Below are positions 5,948 through 9,051 of a DNA stretch of 9,051 nt, piece by piece. The number at the start of each line of letters is the position of its first letter. Positions within the stretch are counted from its first letter, which is position 1. The notes below the pieces were generated by a model. The model searched no databases and had not been told where the DNA came from. It saw only the letters and a list, made by a program, of their open reading frames with translations. The position numbers were made by a program, and so were the translations under genes. The stretch is taken from contig CAMWQF010000101.1 of NCBI GenBank assembly GCA_947176285.1, positions 1-9,051 on the forward strand, given 5' to 3'. The stretch is from an uncultured Porphyromonadaceae bacterium. GTDB lineage: Bacteria; Bacteroidota; Bacteroidia; Bacteroidales; Muribaculaceae.

Positions 5948-7000
5948 ATGTTGAAAAAGGGAGAAACCTATATAATTGGGGAGATCGGTCAGAATCACAA
6001 TGGGTCTGTGGATATCGCTAAACTCATCGTGGAGCTTGTAAGTCGCCCGGTGAGGGAAGATGTGTTTGGCATCGACCTTAAACCGATGAACGCTGTCAAG
6101 ATGACGCGCCGGGATCTGAATGAGGAACTGACCACAACACAGATGAACCGCATCTATGATAATCCCAATTCCTTCGGACGAACTTATGGCGAACACCGCG
6201 CATTCCTTGAACTTGACGATGAAGCGCACTATGAGATATACCGGTTTGCCAAGGAAAAGGGACTTGATTTTGTAGAGACTCTATGTGCCAAAGGATGCCT
6301 TTCTCTTCTTAAACTGTTCACTCCGGATTATCTGAAAGTGGCAAGCCGTGATTTGACAAATCTTCCGCTTCTTGCAGCTATGGCTGAGACTCGAATTCCA
6401 ATGATTTTGTCGACAGGTATGGCTGGAAAAAAAGAACTGGACGATGCTCTTGATGTGATCACTAGATATCACGACTATATTTCAATACTTCATTGCGTAT
6501 CGCAATATCCTACACATCCCGACAATCTCAATCTCCGCACTATAACTTATCTGAAAAAACATTATGGGCAGTATCATATCGGATTTTCTGATCACACCAT
6601 AGGAATCTCCGCTCCTGCCATTGCTGTCGGGATGGGTGCGGAAATCATAGAGAAGCACATTACCATCGATCGGCATATGAAAGGAACAGATCAGCCTGGT
6701 TCGCTCGGTCCGGACGGTGTCAACCGTATGGTCAGAGATATTCGTATGGTTGAGAGATGGCTTGGTAAAGAAGATATTTATATTGACAAAAGCGTGGCTG
6801 GATCGAAAGAAAAACTTGAGAGATCCATTGCTTCCTCAGTCGCTATAAAGGCAGGGGAGGTGATTACGGAGAATATGATACATATGCTTAGTCCGGGTAA
6901 TGGATTTAAATGGATTGATAAAGATAAGGTGGTGAATCATAAGGCTTTGTATGATATTGAACCAAATGAAATCATTTACGCTAACATGCTGATGCAATGA
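5948..7000 (+). CDS. NeuB-family nonulosonate synthase, probable KDN-9-phosphate synthase
   Basis: This enzyme condenses PEP with a hexose or hexose phosphate to make a nine-carbon 2-keto acid. The TIM-barrel NeuB domain covers about 8-270. Glu12 lies in EIGQNHNGS, and STGM is at 155-158. The predicted metal ligands His216 (GFSDHTIG) and His237 (EKHITID) fall within one residue of His215 and His236 of Neisseria meningitidis NeuB. A C-terminal SAF/antifreeze-like domain spans about 291-350. Sialate synthases usually carry an Arg in an RPGxG segment there, which contacts the N-acetyl group of ManNAc; here the segment is SPGNG (Ser315). With a KDN-9-phosphate-phosphatase-like neighbour, mannose 6-phosphate is a more likely acceptor than ManNAc. 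The stop overlaps the next start (ATGA), pointing to translational coupling. Family assignment is firm; product identity is inference. Confidence 0.9.
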   Translation: MLKKGETYIIGEIGQNHNGSVDIAKLIVELVSRPVREDVFGIDLKPMNAVKMTRRDLNEELTTTQMNRIYDNPNSFGRTYGEHRAFLELDDEAHYEIYRFAKEKGLDFVETLCAKGCLSLLKLFTPDYLKVASRDLTNLPLLAAMAETRIPMILSTGMAGKKELDDALDVITRYHDYISILHCVSQYPTHPDNLNLRTITYLKKHYGQYHIGFSDHTIGISAPAIAVGMGAEIIEKHITIDRHMKGTDQPGSLGPDGVNRMVRDIRMVERWLGKEDIYIDKSVAGSKEKLERSIASSVAIKAGEVITENMIHMLSPGNGFKWIDKDKVVNHKALYDIEPNEIIYANMLMQ

Positions 7001-7503
7001 AAGGTACTTTGCCAAAGTTGATACTCACAGACATCGATGGCGTCTGGACAGACGGCGGGATGTATTACGATAATACTGATATTGAATTTAAAAAATTCAA
7101 TACCTATGACAGTGCCGGGGTATTATTTGCCCATAAAATGAGTATCCCCGTAGGAATACTTACAGGTGAGAATTCCAGGGCTGTTCTCCGAAGGGCTGAT
7201 AAACTTAAAGTTGACTATTGTCGTCTGGGGTGTAAGGACAAGGTAGGTGTTGCAAAAGAAATATGTGAAGAACTTCATATAAGTCTTGAGGAAGTCGCTT
7301 ATATCGGAGATGATCTGAATGATATGGGTTTGTTGAAAAAGGTAGGATGGGCAGGAGTGCCTTCCTCTGCTCCGGAATATATCAGGCAGCTTTCCACTGT
7401 GCCTCTATCAAAAAATGGCGGTGAAGGTGTGTTTCGCGAATTTGTGGAGACTATATTAGGGGAAGACGTAGTCAGAAAAATATTAAAGGAGATTGAATCA
7501 TGA
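6997..7503 (+). CDS. KdsC-like HAD phosphatase, probable KDN-9-phosphate phosphatase
   Basis: This 168-residue type C0 (capless) HAD phosphatase would act as a tetramer and remove the 9-phosphate from the synthase product. The HAD motifs are complete: TDIDG with nucleophile Asp12 and acid/base Asp14, Thr56 in ILTGE, the motif III Lys (probably Lys82), and GDDLND at 104-109. From memory, it is strikingly similar along its whole length to B. thetaiotaomicron BT1713, a characterised KDN-9-phosphate phosphatase. Shared segments include LILTDIDGVWTDGGM, PVGILTGE, KLKVDY, EVAYIGDDLND and GGEGVFREFVE. BT1713 residues Glu56 and Lys67, reported as specificity elements, line up with Glu58 and Lys69 here. 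The gene overlaps both the synthase before it and the SDR gene after it by ATGA junctions. A KDO-8-phosphate phosphatase is the main alternative, but the context argues against it. Confidence 0.88.
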   Translation: MKGTLPKLILTDIDGVWTDGGMYYDNTDIEFKKFNTYDSAGVLFAHKMSIPVGILTGENSRAVLRRADKLKVDYCRLGCKDKVGVAKEICEELHISLEEVAYIGDDLNDMGLLKKVGWAGVPSSAPEYIRQLSTVPLSKNGGEGVFREFVETILGEDVVRKILKEIES

Positions 7504-8402
7504 AAATTTTGCTGACAGGAGCATCCGGCATGCTCGGAAGATATCTTTACCCTTTGCTGAAAAAAGACAATGTTGTGACTACTCTTCAGAGGGAAGGTGC
7601 CGATATCTGCTGCGACCTTGCTAAAAGTGTTCCGGAATTTGGGAATCATACTTTTGATATGGTGGTGCATGTTGCCGGAACTTCCGATGAAACCGAGGCA
7701 ATTGCCTTAAACCACGATGGTACGAAACGTCTGCTCGCAGCCCTTGAACAAAATCCTCCTAAGGAGTTTGTATTTGTTTCAAGTTGGGAAGTATATAGCC
7801 CCGATTCTGGAGAAAACGTCAAAGAAGACCATCCGTTATGGGCTGCCACAAAAGTCGGTCAATCGAAAGCGCTTGCCGAAGATTTATTAATCAAATGGAG
7901 TGCTGAGCGTGGCATGATCCTGACAATCTTGCGTCCGGCGCGTATGTTTGGCAAGGGAGTGAAAGGTGAGATGGCGAGCCTTTTTAATGACGTGGTACGT
8001 AGCCGATACATACATGTGCGTGGTAATGAGTCTAGATTGAGTATCGTATGTGCCTCCGATGTGGCAGATATCATAAAAAATATCCATTCTATCGGAGGAA
8101 TTTACAATGTTTCAGATGGTGTCGGAGCGACATGGTTGCAACTTGCCGAGGCTATGAGCGCCAATGCAGGTGCATTGAAGAGGCAGACAGTCCTTCCCCA
8201 AAAATGGGCTGAAATGGCATGGCGTTTTGCTTCGTGGCTTCCTGCTGTCAGGGCATCGTTGTCACCTTCTGTTCTAGCTCGTAGAACCAAGACTCTCACC
8301 CTTTCTAATGATTTGCTTCTTGATAAGATGCATGATTGGAAGCCCTTCCATGCCATTGATGTCATAAGTAGGGAGTGTAATGAATATCCATATAAGGATT
8401 AA
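7500..8402 (+). CDS. Extended SDR family protein (NAD-dependent epimerase/dehydratase-like) lacking the catalytic Tyr
   Basis: This 300-residue cytoplasmic protein has an N-terminal Rossmann fold with the cofactor motif GASGMLG (7-13). The segment VFVSSWEVYSP (91-101) holds the usual active-site Ser region. In family members this is followed by YxxxK; here the matching segment reads VGQSKALAED, so Val119 replaces Tyr and Lys123 is kept. LRPARMFG and the later YNVSDGVGATW segment are ordinary for extended SDRs acting on nucleotide sugars. A strong Shine-Dalgarno-like AAAGGAG (7485-7491), unusual here, precedes the start, which overlaps the upstream stop. Its job is unknown: it may modify the nonulosonate or its CMP derivative, act on a precursor sugar, or have only a binding role. 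SDR family is firm; reaction is not assigned. Confidence 0.85.
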   Translation: MKILLTGASGMLGRYLYPLLKKDNVVTTLQREGADICCDLAKSVPEFGNHTFDMVVHVAGTSDETEAIALNHDGTKRLLAALEQNPPKEFVFVSSWEVYSPDSGENVKEDHPLWAATKVGQSKALAEDLLIKWSAERGMILTILRPARMFGKGVKGEMASLFNDVVRSRYIHVRGNESRLSIVCASDVADIIKNIHSIGGIYNVSDGVGATWLQLAEAMSANAGALKRQTVLPQKWAEMAWRFASWLPAVRASLSPSVLARRTKTLTLSNDLLLDKMHDWKPFHAIDVISRECNEYPYKD

Positions 8403-8416
8403 GTAAAAGATAAAAA

Positions 8417-9051
8417 ATGATAAAGATTAAGGAAATCTTCGATGGAATCGCATCTTTCGGTAAGGTGATGCTCTTATCCGGAAAACCATCCAAGGCTGGG
8501 AATGATAATGGAAGAAAACTGATAGTCATGGGTACCGGCCCTTCGCTGAAAGAGGCTATGGAACACCATGCGGATATCTTGCAAAATACAGATATACTGG
8601 CAGTCAACTATACTGCCAATACAGATATTTACCGAGAACTTAAACCAAGACTTTATGTGCTCGCCGACCCCCATTTTTTCGCTATTGATTCTGAAGGTAA
8701 CCCATCAGATCCGATTGTAAGCAGGCTTTGGGGAAATATTGCATCCACAGACTGGAAGATGACTCTATATGTTCCATGCAGGAAGAAAATTCCCGAATCC
8801 ATCGAAAAAAACGATAATATTACTGTTAAGAGATACAATCTTACCCCGGGTGAGGGAATGAGAGGACCCGTACATTGGCTTTATCGTAAAGGACTCGCAA
8901 TGCCGAGGCCTAGAAATGTTCTCGTTGCCTCAATAATGGTTGCTCTCAGGGATGGATACAGGGATATATATCTTGTAGGTGCCGACCATTCATGGAGTCG
9001 CGATCTAAGGGTTGATGAAGAGAATCATGTGGTGTATGTGCTCAATCACTT
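8417..9051 (+). CDS. DUF115/MptE-like or GT42-like protein, candidate nonulosonate transferase (cut by window end)
   Basis: The frame is open from the ATG at 8417 to the window end, giving 211 complete residues. Visible marks are KLIVMGTGPSL (34-44), a GxGPSL nucleotide-binding-like motif; LYVLADPHFF (79-88); and VASIMVALRDGYRDIYLVGAD (170-190) followed by HSW. This arrangement, with GxGPSL near the start and a GYxxIYLxGxD segment after about 140 residues, is shared by DUF115/MptE-like proteins and by GT42 sialyltransferases such as Campylobacter CST-I/II. The gene starts 14 bases after the SDR stop, so it belongs to the same operon. Beside a CMP-nonulosonate pathway, a transferase using CMP-KDN or a similar donor is plausible, but this is inference from fold-level resemblance. 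It is incomplete only because the window ends. Confidence 0.7.
   Translation, partial: MIKIKEIFDGIASFGKVMLLSGKPSKAGNDNGRKLIVMGTGPSLKEAMEHHADILQNTDILAVNYTANTDIYRELKPRLYVLADPHFFAIDSEGNPSDPIVSRLWGNIASTDWKMTLYVPCRKKIPESIEKNDNITVKRYNLTPGEGMRGPVHWLYRKGLAMPRPRNVLVASIMVALRDGYRDIYLVGADHSWSRDLRVDEENHVVYVLNH

Noticed and set aside
5948..7000. Reading the synthase as an N-acetylneuraminate (Neu5Ac) synthase, neuB
   Set aside because: Ser315 in place of the expected Arg, the adjacent KDN-9-phosphate-phosphatase-like gene and the lack of a ManNAc-forming gene make Neu5Ac less likely; the gene symbol was therefore left empty.
6997..7503. KDO-8-phosphate phosphatase (kdsC) of lipopolysaccharide synthesis
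   Set aside because: The overlap with a nonulosonate synthase and the close likeness to BT1713 favour a nine-carbon substrate; no kdsA, kdsB or kdsD gene is nearby.

Overview
The window looks like chromosomal DNA of a Bacteroidales bacterium, possibly a gut lineage of the Muribaculaceae/Bacteroides type. Supporting signs are promoter-like sites of the TTTG-N19/20-TAnnTTTG type in place of -35/-10 boxes, weak or absent Shine-Dalgarno sites, a secreted glycosidase cleaved at Ala-Gln, a C-terminal tail of the kind common in Bacteroidetes secreted proteins, and a phosphatase that closely resembles, from memory, the characterised KDN-9-phosphate phosphatase of Bacteroides thetaiotaomicron. No mobile element, phage gene or CRISPR array is visible. 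All genes are on the + strand.

Region 1 (1-95) holds the 3' end of a tRNA, probably tRNA-Pro(GGG), and a clean intrinsic terminator.

Region 2 (about 92-5022) is a sugar-acid and plant-polysaccharide block: uxuA (mannonate dehydratase), a YhcH/YjgK/YiaL-family protein, a large secreted GH43 enzyme of the endo-arabinanase type, and a small SemiSWEET sugar transporter. Together these suggest use of pectin-type material, with arabinan side chains cut outside the cell and hexuronates broken down inside it. That link is inferred from gene content. The intergenic regions on either side of the GH43 gene each contain a long perfect inverted repeat (17 bp and 11 bp arms).

Region 3 (about 5051-9051) is a separate operon with its own promoter and a 92-nt structured leader. 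It encodes a SpsF-like cytidylyltransferase, a NeuB-family nonulosonate synthase, a KdsC-like HAD phosphatase, an SDR-family protein and, cut by the window end, a DUF115/GT42-like protein. The synthase-phosphatase pair, the absence of any ManNAc-forming gene in the window, and a Ser where sialate synthases carry the ManNAc-contacting Arg all point to KDN or a similar non-acetylated nine-carbon acid rather than Neu5Ac. The predicted route is hexose 6-phosphate + PEP to KDN-9-P to KDN to CMP-KDN, and the last gene is a candidate transferase. Two points deserve attention: the SDR protein lacks the usual catalytic Tyr, and the partial last gene may be a KDN transferase. Its 3' part and the genes beyond would decide what surface structure is made.
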